From positions 26,343-90,342 of the forward strand of contig JAKAUQ010000012.1 in the NCBI GenBank assembly GCA_021827705.1: 64,000 bases of DNA, given 5' to 3'. The stretch is from Actinomycetes bacterium. GTDB taxonomy: Bacteria; Actinomycetota; Acidimicrobiia; Acidimicrobiales; RAAP-2. Position 1 is the stretch's first letter, and every line of letters begins with the position of its first letter. The translations under genes and the position numbers were made by a program. The notes under the pieces are model-generated. The model searched no databases. It was not told the origin of the DNA and saw only the letters and a program-made list of their open reading frames with translations. Shown here in pieces: positions 47,274 to 56,396 of this stretch.

Positions 47274-48410
47274 GACGATCGAGAACTCGGTCGAGGTGGC
47301 CGTCGCCACCGCACCGGCCTCCAGGTCCCCGAGGCGCGGCCCGCCCGTCACGACCGCCAGCTGGATCGCCGAGACCCGGCTGCGGTACTCGTCGGTGATG
47401 ACGCTTTGGAGGATCGTGTTGCGCAGGACCGTCGAGATCACGTCGGTCGCGCCCGCCACGGCCAGGCAGGCCAGCCCGACCGCAGCCGCGGGCACCAGCC
47501 CGAAGAGGGCCATGGACAGGCCCCAGCCCACGACGACGACGATGACCAGGCGGCCGCGGCGGCGTACGTGGGCGATCCAGCCCGTGCCGAGCGCCATCAC
47601 CAGGGCGCCTACGCCGGGCGCCGCGTAGAGGAGGCCCACGGTGCGCGCCCCGCCGTGGTAGATCGTGAGGGCCACGGCCGGGAACAGCGCCCGCGGCAGG
47701 CCGAAGACCATCGCGGTGAGGTCGACGAGGTAGACGGCCTGGACGATGGGGGTGTCGCGGATGTAGCGGAATCCGTCGACCAGCGCGCGCGACTGCGGGA
47801 CCCCGGCGTGCTCCCCCGACGGGGGCAGGGGGCGCATCCGGGCCGTCGCCAGCGCCAGCACGGCGAAGCTCGCAGCGTCCAGGGCGTAGCAGGCGGTCAG
47901 GCCCACGGCCGCGATCAGCACGCCGGCCACGGCGGCGCCGACCACCGCGGCGATGTTCACGATGACCTGGTTGACCGAGTAGGCGGCCACGAGCTCATCG
48001 GCGTCGACCAGGATGGGGATGGTCGCGGTGCGCACGGGACCGGCGAAGCCGCCCGCCCCCGCCGCCAGTGCCGCTAGGGACAGGAGGCTGACCAGGTCAC
48101 CCCCGTGGACGTTGAGGGCCAGGGCCGCGCTGAGCAGGGCCAGCACCAGCGAGCTGGCCACGAACAGCACGCGCCGGTCGAAGCGGTCCCCGAGCACCCC
48201 ACCCCACAGCGAGCCCGCGACCAGCGGGGGCAGCTGCAGGAGGCTGGCCGTGCCCACCCACAGGCTCGAGTGGGTCAGCAGGTACACCTGGTAGGGGACG
48301 GCGACCAGGGTCAGGTTCGAGCCCAGCAGCGACACCAGCTGGCCCGAGATGAGCAGGCGAAAGTCTCGGTGCTGCCGCAGGGGCCCCAGGTCCACCAGCA
48401 CGCGAGGCAC
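47190..48410 (-). CDS. MFS transporter
   Basis: This 406-aa protein has about 12 membrane helices and the MFS loop motif GVLGDRFDRRVL between helices 2 and 3. It resembles the MFS_3/enterobactin-exporter-like drug or siderophore exporter group of actinobacteria. I chose GTG 48410 because TACCAT lies 6 nt upstream, matching the leaderless pattern here; GTG 48413 or 48401 are alternatives. The 3' end overlaps rlmN antisense by 84 nt. The substrate is unknown. Confidence 0.88.
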   Translation of the reverse strand: MPRVLVDLGPLRQHRDFRLLISGQLVSLLGSNLTLVAVPYQVYLLTHSSLWVGTASLLQLPPLVAGSLWGGVLGDRFDRRVLFVASSLVLALLSAALALNVHGGDLVSLLSLAALAAGAGGFAGPVRTATIPILVDADELVAAYSVNQVIVNIAAVVGAAVAGVLIAAVGLTACYALDAASFAVLALATARMRPLPPSGEHAGVPQSRALVDGFRYIRDTPIVQAVYLVDLTAMVFGLPRALFPAVALTIYHGGARTVGLLYAAPGVGALVMALGTGWIAHVRRRGRLVIVVVVGWGLSMALFGLVPAAAVGLACLAVAGATDVISTVLRNTILQSVITDEYRSRVSAIQLAVVTGGPRLGDLEAGAVATATSTEFSIVSGGLACILGALLLARWRPTFWHASADR

Positions 48411-48416
48411 CACCGT

Positions 48417-48422
48417 ATGGTA
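48417..48422 (-). promoter_or_regulatory. -10 box of the MFS gene (leaderless)
   Basis: TACCAT on the minus strand, 6 nt before the GTG at 48410. It is divergent from the E1alpha gene. Confidence 0.4.
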
Positions 48423-48461
48423 CGGGAGTAGGGTGTCCGTTGGCCTAATCGAAGGAGGGTC

Positions 48462-49526
48462 ATGGGGGGCGAGGAGCTTATCCAGCTGCTGACGCCCGAG
48501 GGCGAGCGCTGCCAGCACGACGACTACGAGTCCACGCTGACGCGCGACGAGATCCTCGGCTTCTACCGCGACATGGTGATCGTGCGGCGACTGTGCAACG
48601 AGGCGACGTCACTGCAGCGCCAGGGCCAGCTGGCCCTGTGGGCACCGCTGCAGGGCCAGGAGGCCGCGCAGATCGGCGCGGGCCGGGCCCTGGCTCCCCA
48701 GGACTTCGCCTTCCCCAGCTACCGCGAGCACGGCGTCGCCTGGACCCGGGGCGTGCCGCCAGCCGACATGGCCCGCATCTTTCGCGCGACGGTGACCGGC
48801 GGGTGGGACCCGCGGCGCTACCGCTACTCCCTGCCCACCGTGGTCCTGGGTGACCAGACCCTGCACGCGGTGGGCTACGCCATGGGCATCCAGCGCGACG
48901 GGGCCGATGAGGCCGTCATGGTCTTCTTCGGCGACGGGGCCTCCAGCCAGGGCGACGTGATGGAGTCCTTCGTGTGGGCCGCGTCCTTCCAGGCGCCGGT
49001 GGTGTTCGTCCTGCAGAACAACCAGTGGGCCATCTCCGAGCCGACGTCGCTGCAGACCCGCATCCCCCTGTACCACCGTGCTGACGGCTTCGGCTTCCCC
49101 GGCGTGCGGGTGGACGGCAACGACGTGCTGGCCATGTACGAGGTGACTCGCCGGGCCCTGGACCGGGCCCGGGCCGGCGAGGGCCCGACCCTCATCGAGG
49201 CCTTCACCTACCGCATGGGCGCCCACACCACCTCGGACGACCCGACCCGCTACCGGGTCGAGGCCGACGTAGAGGTCTGGCGCCACCGCGACCCCGTCGA
49301 GCGGGTCAAGGCCCTGCTGGCGCGCTCGCACCGGGTGCGCACCGCCCGCTTCGCCGAGATCGCCGAGGAGGCCGACGCGCTGGCGCTGGCGCTGCGCGAG
49401 GACGTGCTGGCCATGGACGCGCCGCCAGCCACCGAGATGTTCGATGACGTGTACGCCGAGCCCCACCCCTGGGTGGAGGAGGGTCGCCGGACCCTGTCGG
49501 CCTTCTTGACGGAGGTGGCGCCGTGA
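48462..49526 (+). CDS. pdhA: 2-oxoacid dehydrogenase (pyruvate or branched-chain) E1 alpha subunit
   Basis: This 354-aa thiamine-diphosphate enzyme subunit has the TPP motif GDGASSQGDVMES...NNQWA (about 152-190) and the conserved FPSYREHGVAW and AHTTSDDPTRYR phospholoop. It decarboxylates pyruvate or branched-chain 2-oxoacids with E1beta. The LQRQGQLALWAPLQGQEAAQ segment resembles mycobacterial BkdA, so the branched-chain substrate is at least as likely. AAGGAGG precedes the ATG. It overlaps E1beta (GTGA). Confidence 0.92.
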   Translation: MGGEELIQLLTPEGERCQHDDYESTLTRDEILGFYRDMVIVRRLCNEATSLQRQGQLALWAPLQGQEAAQIGAGRALAPQDFAFPSYREHGVAWTRGVPPADMARIFRATVTGGWDPRRYRYSLPTVVLGDQTLHAVGYAMGIQRDGADEAVMVFFGDGASSQGDVMESFVWAASFQAPVVFVLQNNQWAISEPTSLQTRIPLYHRADGFGFPGVRVDGNDVLAMYEVTRRALDRARAGEGPTLIEAFTYRMGAHTTSDDPTRYRVEADVEVWRHRDPVERVKALLARSHRVRTARFAEIAEEADALALALREDVLAMDAPPATEMFDDVYAEPHPWVEEGRRTLSAFLTEVAP

Positions 49527-50503
49527 CCACGATGACGATGGCCAAGGCCCTCAACGAGGGGCTCCGCCGAGCCCTGGAGTCCGACCGCCACGTCCTGATG
49601 CTGGGCGAGGACATCGGCAAGCTGGGTGGCGTCTTCCGTGTGACTGACGGCCTCCAGAAGGACTTCGGCGAGGACCGCGTGATCGACGCCCCCCTGGCCG
49701 AGTCGGCGATCGTGGGCACGTCGGTCGGCCTGGCGATGCGCGGCTACCGCACCGTCGTGGAGATCCAGTTCGACGGGTTCGTCTACCCGGCCTTCGACCA
49801 GATCGTCTCGCAGGCGGCCAAGCTCCACAAGCGCTCCGCGGGCGCCTACACCATGGGCCTGGTGATCCGGCTGCCCTTCCAGGGCGGGATCGGCGCGGTC
49901 GAGCACCACTCCGAGAGCCCCGAGGCCTACTTCGTCCACACCGCGGGCCTGCGGGTGGTGGCCTGCTCGACGCCCAACGACGCCTACTGGATGATCCAGC
50001 AGGCCGTCGCCCACGACGACCCGGTGATCTTCTGCGAGCCCAAGTGCCGCTACTGGGACCGCGGTGAGGTCGACCTCGACCACCCGCCCGCCGGGCTCTT
50101 CGACGCCGTCGTGCGCCGGCCCGGCCGGGACGTCACCGTCGTGGCCTACGGGTCGATGGTCAAGGTGGCGCTGCAGGCCGCCGAGGCGGCGGCCGAGGAG
50201 GGCCGGGACCTCGAGGTGATCGACCTGCGGGGACTCTCCCCGATGGACCTGGACACGGTGGCGGCGTCGGTCGAGCGCACCGGTCGCCTCCTGGTGATCC
50301 AGGAGGCGCCGCCGATCGCCTCGGTGGGCTCCGAGGTCGTGGCCGCGATCCAGGAGCGCTGCTTCTACTCGCTGCGCGCCCCGGCCACCCGGGTGAGCGC
50401 CTTCTACGTCCCCTACCCGGCCTCCAAGATCGAAGACGAGTTCCGGCCCTCGGTGGACCGGGTCCTGTGGACGCTGGACCAGCTGATGGAGCACGACTCG
50501 TGA
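49523..50503 (+). CDS. 2-oxoacid dehydrogenase E1 beta subunit
   Basis: This 326-aa subunit starts MTMAKALNEGLRRALE with GEDIGKLGGVFRVTDGLQ, FGEDRVIDAPLAE and EIQFDGFVYPAFDQI, all standard E1beta. The C-terminal half holds DLRGLSPMDLDTV. It forms the E1 tetramer with the upstream alpha subunit. The GTG overlaps the alpha stop (GTGA), and a downstream ATG at 49532 is an alternative start. It overlaps the E2 start likewise. Confidence 0.94.
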   Translation: MTTMTMAKALNEGLRRALESDRHVLMLGEDIGKLGGVFRVTDGLQKDFGEDRVIDAPLAESAIVGTSVGLAMRGYRTVVEIQFDGFVYPAFDQIVSQAAKLHKRSAGAYTMGLVIRLPFQGGIGAVEHHSESPEAYFVHTAGLRVVACSTPNDAYWMIQQAVAHDDPVIFCEPKCRYWDRGEVDLDHPPAGLFDAVVRRPGRDVTVVAYGSMVKVALQAAEAAAEEGRDLEVIDLRGLSPMDLDTVAASVERTGRLLVIQEAPPIASVGSEVVAAIQERCFYSLRAPATRVSAFYVPYPASKIEDEFRPSVDRVLWTLDQLMEHDS

Positions 50504-51891
50504 GCGTCTTCTTGCTGCCCGACGTGGGCGAGGGCCTGGTGGAGGCCGAGATCGTGTCCTGGAAGGTCGCTGTCGGCGACGTCGTCACGCTGAACCAGCC
50601 CCTGGTGGAGATCGAGACCGCCAAGGCGATCGTCGAGCTGCCCAGCCCCTACGCGGGCACCGTGACCACCCTGCACGGCGCCGTCGGCGACGTCATCGAG
50701 GTCGGGCACCCGCTGGTCGACTTCGACGGTGGCGACGCTGGGGAGTCCGCACCCCCTCTCGAGACGCCCGCCGCCCCCCCCGCCGCCGAGCCCGCGGAGT
50801 CCGCCGAGTCTACGAAGTCCAGCGCGGCCGAGCGCACGCCGGTCCTCGTCGGCTACGGCGTGAGCCCCGACCGGGCGCGCCGGCGTCGCCACCACACCCC
50901 CGCGCCGGCTGCGGCTCCGGCTCCCGCCCCGGCGCCGGCCGCGCCAGCCGCCGGTGCGCGGGGCCCGCTGGTGCCGCGCACGACGCCGCCGGTGCGCCTC
51001 TACGCGCGCCAGCACGGTGTTGACTTGGAGACCCTGACGGGCAGCGGCCGCGACGGCATCATCACGCGCGCCGACGTCGAGCAGGCGTTGCGGGCGCCGG
51101 TGCCGGCGCCGGCCCCGGCCCCGACTCGGGCGACTCCCCTCGGGCCGACGCGCTTTGCGGGCCACGAGATCGCCGGCTGGGACGAGGGACCCCGAGAGGA
51201 GCGCATCGCGGTGCGGGGGGTCGCTCGGGCCATGGCCGAGGCCATGACGGCCAGCGCCTTCAGTGCCCCCCACGCCGCGGCCTGGGTGCGCGTGGATGCC
51301 ACCAAGACCATGGAGCTGGTGGCCGCGCTGCGCGAGCGCCCGGCCTTCGCCCCTCTGCGCATCTCCCCCCTGCTGATCGTGGCTCTGGCCCTGTGCGACG
51401 GCGCCCGACACTTCCCCGGGATCAACTCGTCCTTTGACGCGGCGTCCGGCGAGGTGATCGTGCGCCGCCAGGTCAACCTGGGCATCGCCGTCGCCTCGTC
51501 GCGGGGGCTCTTGGTGCCCAACGTCAAGGGCGCCGACCGGATGAGTCCCGCCGAGCTGGCGGCGGCCCTCACGGGAACCATCGACCGGGCCCGCACGGCG
51601 ACCTCGACCCCTGACGAGATGCTGCACACGACCCTGACGATCACCAACGTCGGCCCCTTCCACGTCGACGGGGCGGTGCCGATCCTGCCGCCCGGCACCG
51701 GGGCCATCGTCGCGGTCGGCCAGATCGCGCGCCGCCCCTGGGTGGTGGGCGACGCGGTGGTGCCCCGCGAGACGGTCGACCTGTCGATGGCCTTCGACCA
51801 TCGCCAGATCGACGGCGCGCTGGCCTCGGCGTTCCTGGCCCACGTGGGCCAGTTCCTCGAGGACCCCGCCCCCGCGATGATCGCCCCGTAA
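50500..51891 (+). CDS. 2-oxoacid dehydrogenase E2 (dihydrolipoamide acyltransferase)
   Basis: This 463-aa protein has one lipoyl domain with the lipoylated Lys42 in ETAKAIVE, an Ala/Pro linker, the E1/E3-binding domain (VRLYARQHGVDLETLTGSGRDGIITRADV, about 165-195), a second linker, and the catalytic domain with DHRQIDG (His434, Asp438). It transfers the acyl group to CoA. The GTG overlaps the E1beta stop. No E3 (lipoamide dehydrogenase) gene is in the window. Confidence 0.95.
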   Translation: MSVFLLPDVGEGLVEAEIVSWKVAVGDVVTLNQPLVEIETAKAIVELPSPYAGTVTTLHGAVGDVIEVGHPLVDFDGGDAGESAPPLETPAAPPAAEPAESAESTKSSAAERTPVLVGYGVSPDRARRRRHHTPAPAAAPAPAPAPAAPAAGARGPLVPRTTPPVRLYARQHGVDLETLTGSGRDGIITRADVEQALRAPVPAPAPAPTRATPLGPTRFAGHEIAGWDEGPREERIAVRGVARAMAEAMTASAFSAPHAAAWVRVDATKTMELVAALRERPAFAPLRISPLLIVALALCDGARHFPGINSSFDAASGEVIVRRQVNLGIAVASSRGLLVPNVKGADRMSPAELAAALTGTIDRARTATSTPDEMLHTTLTITNVGPFHVDGAVPILPPGTGAIVAVGQIARRPWVVGDAVVPRETVDLSMAFDHRQIDGALASAFLAHVGQFLEDPAPAMIAP

Positions 51892-51917
51892 GGGGCCGGT
51901 CCGGGTCCCGGGCGCCC

Positions 51918-52385
51918 TCAGCGGGACGGGGCCTCACCCAGGGCGCGCAGGGCGGCCAGGGCGTGGTCGGCGTGCGCGCCCATGTGGCGCTCGCTGGCGA
52001 AGCGCGCCACGACGATCCGGTCCGAGCCGATCACGAAGGTCACGCGGCGCACGCGCAGCAGCCCGAGGGCCCGCCGGACGCCGTAGGCACGCGCCACCAC
52101 GCCCCCGGGGTCCGACAGGAGCGGGTAGTCGAGGTGCTGCGCGCGGGCGAAGGCCGCCTGGCGGGCCACGGGGTCCATCGAGATCCCGAGGCGCGTCGCC
52201 TGCAGGTCGGCGAACTCGCTGGCCAGGTCGCGAAAGTGGCAGCTCTCCGCGGTGCAGCCGGGAGAGCCGGCCAGGGGGTAGAAGAACACGACGACCGGGC
52301 CGTGGGCCACCAGCTCGGCCAGGTGGCGCTCGACGCCGTCCTGGTCGCGCAGCGTGAAGTCGGGAGCACGGTCCCCTGGGAGCAC
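51918..52385 (-). CDS. bcp: Bcp/PrxQ-type peroxiredoxin
   Basis: This 155-aa protein has the peroxidatic Cys in GSPGCTAES with the resolving Cys five residues on (ESCHFRD), the PrxQ arrangement. It reduces hydroperoxides with thioredoxin. The sequence starts VLPGDRAPDFTLRDQDG. GTG 52385 lies 6 nt after TACCCT, so it is probably leaderless. It converges with the E2 gene. Confidence 0.92.
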   Translation of the reverse strand: MLPGDRAPDFTLRDQDGVERHLAELVAHGPVVVFFYPLAGSPGCTAESCHFRDLASEFADLQATRLGISMDPVARQAAFARAQHLDYPLLSDPGGVVARAYGVRRALGLLRVRRVTFVIGSDRIVVARFASERHMGAHADHALAALRALGEAPSR

Positions 52386-52391
52386 GCGCTC

Positions 52392-52397
52392 AGGGTA
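52392..52397 (-). promoter_or_regulatory. -10 box of the bcp-like gene (leaderless)
   Basis: TACCCT on the minus strand, 6 nt before the GTG at 52385. Confidence 0.5.
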
Positions 52398-52407
52398 GTG
52401 GCGGCGC

Positions 52408-53163
52408 CTACCCGTCGAGCCGGAAGCCGACGCCGCGCACGGTGATCAGGTGCTGGGGCTGGGCCGGGTCGTCCTCCAACTTGGCGCGCAGGCGCTTGAC
52501 GTGGGTGTCGAGAGTGCGCGTGTCGGCCAGGTCCACGCCCCACCACAACGCGTCCAGGCACCGCTCGCGCGTGATGACCTGCCCGCGGTGCTCGGCCAGC
52601 AGGGCCAGCAGGTCGAACTCGCGGCGGCTGAGGACGACCGGCACCCCGTCACGGCGCACGCTGCGTCCCTCCAGGTCGATGTCGAGGTCGCCCACGGCGA
52701 CCCGTGACGCGTCGGTCGCGCCGGGTCGGCGCAGCACCGAGCGGATGCGCGCCACCAGCTCGCGCAGGCGGTAGGGCTTGGTCACGTAGTCGGCCGCGCC
52801 CAGCTCGAGTCCCACCACGACGTCGACCTCCTGGGAGCGCGCCGAGACCACGATGACCGGGGTACGCGTGGTGGCGCGCAGCTCGCGGCACAGGTCCAGT
52901 CCCGAGCCGTCGGGCAGCATCACGTCGAGCAGGACCAGATCGCAGGTGAACTGCGCCAGGGCGGCGCGTGCGTCGGCCAGCGTGCCGGCCCCGAGGACCT
53001 CGAAGCCCTCGACGCGCAGTCCGAGCGCCAGGGCCTCCACGTAGCCGGGCTCGTCCTCGACGACCAGGATCCGGGGCTGGGCCCCCTCTTCGGGCCCCGA
53101 CCCCGAGCGTGAGGTGGCCCCGGCGAGCACCGCGGGAGAGCGGTCGGCGTCGAGAGGGGCCAC
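52408..53163 (-). CDS. OmpR-family response regulator (orphan)
   Basis: This 251-aa protein has about 28 extra N-terminal residues, then a receiver domain (ILVVEDEPGYVEAL, phospho-Asp in LVLLDVMLPDGSG, Thr/Ser and Lys in ADYVTKPYRL) and a winged-helix DNA-binding domain (RREFDLLALLAEHRGQVITRE, then DTHVKRLRAKLED, GVGFRLDG). It resembles RegX3/PhoP-type regulators. GTG 53163 is supported by a TACGGT box 6 nt upstream. No histidine kinase is adjacent, so its signal is unknown. Confidence 0.93.
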   Translation of the reverse strand: MAPLDADRSPAVLAGATSRSGSGPEEGAQPRILVVEDEPGYVEALALGLRVEGFEVLGAGTLADARAALAQFTCDLVLLDVMLPDGSGLDLCRELRATTRTPVIVVSARSQEVDVVVGLELGAADYVTKPYRLRELVARIRSVLRRPGATDASRVAVGDLDIDLEGRSVRRDGVPVVLSRREFDLLALLAEHRGQVITRERCLDALWWGVDLADTRTLDTHVKRLRAKLEDDPAQPQHLITVRGVGFRLDG

Positions 53164-53169
53164 GCGAGC

Positions 53170-53175
53170 ACCGTA
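53170..53175 (-). promoter_or_regulatory. -10 box of the response regulator gene (leaderless)
   Basis: TACGGT on the minus strand, 6 nt before the GTG at 53163. Confidence 0.5.
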
Positions 53176-53238
53176 GGGAGCCCGGATGTGCGCCAGGTGT
53201 CCGGCGAGCGACGCGGGGGTGGCGCGGCGATGAACCTT

Positions 53239-54684
53239 TCAGGACGTGGCGACCTCGAAGCCCTCGTAGCGCGTGGCGCCCGCCAGGTAGCTGCCCACCG
53301 CCGTGCAGGAGCTCGGGGCGGGGCAGACCAGGGCGTAGACGCCGCCATCGACGCCCACGCTGGTCCCGCCGGCCGGCAGCACGACCCGCGTGCCGGCGCG
53401 CCAGTGGCCGCCCACCTGGCTCACGACCAGGGCCTGGTAGCGGCCGGCGGCGTCCTCGTAGGCCGCCCCCGCGCGGCACGCGTTGCCCTGCGGGCACGCC
53501 AGGGCGACCACGCCGCCGTTGCGGCCGACCTGGACGGCCCCCGGGGGCAGGCTCAGGCGCTGGGCGCGCCCCCACTGGCCCGCCGTGGCATCTACCAGGA
53601 AGCCCTGGTAGCGCCCGGCCTGGTCGACGTACTGGCCCCCGGCGGCGCAGCTGGTGCTGGAGGCGCAGGCCAGGGCGACGTAGCCGTAGTAGAAGGCGCG
53701 CGGGTTGGTGGCTGCCCCGGCGGGGGCGGCGATCGCCGAGGCCGGCAGCGCCCGGCCCTGGTCCACGCGCAGGTCCAGCAGCTCGCTGGCCCCGCCGTGG
53801 TCGTAGTAGGTGCCCACGACCCAGCACGTGCCGGTCGCCAGGCACGCCAGGGCGCTGAGGGTGACGTGGGCGTACAGGCTGGCGTCGGGGGGCGCCAGCA
53901 CGCTCTGGACCGCACCCCAGTGCCCCGCGGCCTCGCTGACGACGATCCCGTGCTGAACGTTGTTGGTGTCCAGGTACGTCCCGATGGCACTGCAGGAACC
54001 CCCGGCCCAGCAGGCCACCTGGGTCACCGACAGGAGAGACGAGAGGTTGGCGCCGCCCGGCGCCGCCAGCGGTGTGGGGCTGCCCCAACGCGCACCGCTC
54101 TGGGCCAGCGCCAGGCCACTGGTGGCGCCGCCCGTCGTCACGTAGGTGCCCACGGCCACGCAGGAGCCCACGGCCGGGCAGGCGACATCGTGCAGCTGGG
54201 CCAGCTGGCCCGCGGTGGCCGCGTTGGCGGGCAGGGGGGCCACCTGGGTGGCGCCCCAGTGCCCCGCGCTCTCGCTCAGCGTGAAGGCGAGGGTGGTGCC
54301 GCTGGCGCTCTGGTAGCTGCCCACGACGGCGCACCAGCCCACGGCCGCGCAGGCCACCGCACTGGGGGTGAGGCCCGGGTGGGCCGCCGCCCCGGCCGGG
54401 GCGGCGATGGTGCGCGGGGCCAGCCAGCGCCCCGCGCCCTCGGTCAGCACGAGGCCCCGCGGGGTACCCGTCGCATCGGCGTACAGTCCCGCGGCCACGC
54501 AGTCGCCGACGGCGGGACAGGCCAGGGTCGGCAGGTAGCCCTGGGGCAGGCCGCTGGCGCCGCGGGGCAGCGCCGCGCGGGTGGCGCGCCCCCACGGGGC
54601 GGCGGGGTTCGCCGCGCCAACCAGGGAAGAGGCTCCGAGGGTCAAGGCCGCGGCCACGACGGGCCACCAGTGTCGCGAGCGCAC
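53239..54684 (-). CDS. Secreted repeat protein, probable beta-propeller
   Basis: This protein of about 481 aa has a signal peptide (SRHWWPVVAAALTLGASSLVGA) and then seven to eight repeats of roughly 55-60 residues. Each has a core like ACPAVGSCVAVGTYV, two Cys about 6 apart (probable disulfide), then G-x-x-x-G-L-A-L and an S-x-x-G-x-W motif. Such cadenced Trp and Gly repeats suggest a beta-propeller. I recognise no enzymatic residues; adhesion or glycan binding is possible. GTG 54684 lies 7 nt after TACACT. It is divergent from the LCP gene, 88 bp apart. Confidence 0.8.
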   Translation of the reverse strand: MRSRHWWPVVAAALTLGASSLVGAANPAAPWGRATRAALPRGASGLPQGYLPTLACPAVGDCVAAGLYADATGTPRGLVLTEGAGRWLAPRTIAAPAGAAAHPGLTPSAVACAAVGWCAVVGSYQSASGTTLAFTLSESAGHWGATQVAPLPANAATAGQLAQLHDVACPAVGSCVAVGTYVTTGGATSGLALAQSGARWGSPTPLAAPGGANLSSLLSVTQVACWAGGSCSAIGTYLDTNNVQHGIVVSEAAGHWGAVQSVLAPPDASLYAHVTLSALACLATGTCWVVGTYYDHGGASELLDLRVDQGRALPASAIAAPAGAATNPRAFYYGYVALACASSTSCAAGGQYVDQAGRYQGFLVDATAGQWGRAQRLSLPPGAVQVGRNGGVVALACPQGNACRAGAAYEDAAGRYQALVVSQVGGHWRAGTRVVLPAGGTSVGVDGGVYALVCPAPSSCTAVGSYLAGATRYEGFEVATS

Positions 54685-54691
54685 CACCTCG

Positions 54692-54697
54692 AGTGTA
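54692..54697 (-). promoter_or_regulatory. -10 box of the repeat-protein gene (leaderless)
   Basis: TACACT on the minus strand, 7 nt before GTG 54684 and 4 nt before GTG 54687. Confidence 0.45.
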
Positions 54698-54760
54698 GGT
54701 GGTGCCACCCCGGTGCCCATCGGGGGCAGGGGTGACCAGTGTGGCGCCGGGCCCACTGGC

Positions 54761-54766
54761 TAGAGT
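54761..54766 (+). promoter_or_regulatory. -10 box of the LCP gene (leaderless)
   Basis: TAGAGT, 6 nt before the GTG at 54773. Confidence 0.5.
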
Positions 54767-54772
54767 CGCAGG

Positions 54773-56389
54773 GTGCCTCCTGAGGATGCTGCGGCGCCCG
54801 CCCCTCGCCGCCGGGCGCGTCACCGCCGGCGCCCCCGACGCCGGCGTACCCGCATCATCGTGATCGTGGCGCTCGCCGTGGTCGTGATCGCCGTGGGGGC
54901 GGTCGTCGGCGACTACTTCTACCTCAACTCCCTGGTCCACCGCGTGACGGTGAGCCACGAGACGACGCGCTACAACAACACCGAGGACATCTTGCTCGTC
55001 GGCTCGACCTCGCGGTGCGCCCTGAGCGTCCAGAACAAGGCCTACGGCCTGTGCAGCCAAGGGGTCACCGGCGTCAACAGCGACGTGGTGATGATCGTGC
55101 ACCTGAACTTCACGACCAAGCAGGTGTCGCTGCTGTCGGTCCCCCGTGACGTCTTCGTCCCCAACGCCCGCACGACGGGGGCCAACAAGATCGACGCGGC
55201 GCTCTACCAGGGCCCCTCCCAGCTGGTCTCGGCCCTGACCAACGACTTCGGCATCCCGGTCAACCACTTCATCGAGCTGAACTTCGACACCTTCGCCAAC
55301 GTCGTCAACGTCCTGGGCGGCATCAACATGTACTTCCCGATGGAGGTGTTCGACGCCTACTCGGGTCTCAACATCACGCACACGGGCTGCCAGCACCTCA
55401 ACGGCTACCAGGCCCTCCAGGTTGTGCGCGCCCGCCACCTCCAGATCCGGTTCCCCGGCGACGGCCCCAACCACGCCACCTGGCCCCAGGAGGGCCTCAG
55501 CGACCTGGCGCGGATCCGGCGCGACCACGAGTTCCTCCGGGTCGTCGCCGAGGCCCTGAAGGCTCGCGGTCTGGGCAACCCGATCACCGACCAGCGCCTG
55601 GCCCAGGCAATCGCCCCCAACCTGGAGGTCGACTCGGCGTTCTCGCTCAGCGACATGCTCTCGCTGGCCTCGAACTTCGCCCACGTGTCGGTGTCCAACG
55701 TTCCCCAGGTGACCCTGCCGGTCGTCTTGCTGCAGAGCGGCCCCTACATCTACCAGGGCTACGACTACGGCGACGTGGAGTTCCCCCTGGGCCCCACCGA
55801 CACGTCGGTCGTGACCCACTTCCTCGAGCTGAGTCCCGGCACCAACACCCTGACCGGCCGGCCCCTCCCGCCACCGCACCAGGTGACCGTCGCCGTCGAG
55901 GGCGGCACCGGCGTGGCCTCGGCGGGCCCCCTCGTCGCCGCTGGCCTGCGCCGACTCGGCTTCGCGGCCCGCGCCACCGGCGCCGTCGCGCCGGTGGGCA
56001 GCCGCTCGGAGACCATCGTCTACCACGCCTCCAGCACGCCCGCCGCGATCGGGGCGGCCGAGGCCGTGGCCGCCCGCCTGAGTGGGCCCGTCGTGATGGC
56101 GCTGGGCCCCTCCCCCGGCGCCGACGTGACCGTGGTGACGGGCTCGGACGTCGCCGTGAGCGCTCCGGCGCCGGCTACCCGGCCCGCGTCACCGACCACC
56201 ACCACGACGGGGAAGTCGACCACCACGACGTCGCGGCACCCGACATCGTCGACCACCACTACGACGACGGTGACGGACCCCGCCCAGCTCCACGCGGATC
56301 CGGCGTTCTCGGCGCCCACGCTGCTCAACCAGGCTCTCCAGCCGTGGGATCCGCGCTCGTGCGGGCCCCACGGGACCGCCGGTCCCTGA
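54773..56389 (+). CDS. LytR-CpsA-Psr (LCP) family cell-wall glycopolymer ligase
   Basis: This 538-aa protein has an Arg-rich cytoplasmic start, one membrane helix (IIVIVALAVVVIAVGAVVG), then the extracytoplasmic LCP domain: ILLVGS, NSDVVMIVHLN, LLSVPRDVFV, GANKIDAAL, and LARIRRDHEFLRVV with the Arg/Asp that bind polyprenyl-pyrophosphate and metal. A LytR_C domain (VTVAVEGGTGVA..., about 365-450) and a Thr-rich tail follow. It attaches wall glycopolymers to peptidoglycan. Two Cys in the LCP domain (near 74 and 88) may form a disulfide. Confidence 0.93.
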   Translation: MPPEDAAAPAPRRRARHRRRPRRRRTRIIVIVALAVVVIAVGAVVGDYFYLNSLVHRVTVSHETTRYNNTEDILLVGSTSRCALSVQNKAYGLCSQGVTGVNSDVVMIVHLNFTTKQVSLLSVPRDVFVPNARTTGANKIDAALYQGPSQLVSALTNDFGIPVNHFIELNFDTFANVVNVLGGINMYFPMEVFDAYSGLNITHTGCQHLNGYQALQVVRARHLQIRFPGDGPNHATWPQEGLSDLARIRRDHEFLRVVAEALKARGLGNPITDQRLAQAIAPNLEVDSAFSLSDMLSLASNFAHVSVSNVPQVTLPVVLLQSGPYIYQGYDYGDVEFPLGPTDTSVVTHFLELSPGTNTLTGRPLPPPHQVTVAVEGGTGVASAGPLVAAGLRRLGFAARATGAVAPVGSRSETIVYHASSTPAAIGAAEAVAARLSGPVVMALGPSPGADVTVVTGSDVAVSAPAPATRPASPTTTTTGKSTTTTSRHPTSSTTTTTTVTDPAQLHADPAFSAPTLLNQALQPWDPRSCGPHGTAGP

Positions 56390-56396
56390 GGTCGCC

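Noticed and set aside
52649..56026. A 1125-residue minus-strand frame covering the repeat protein, LCP gene and part of the regulator
   Set aside because: It runs antisense or out of frame to three well-supported genes and shows no protein family features.
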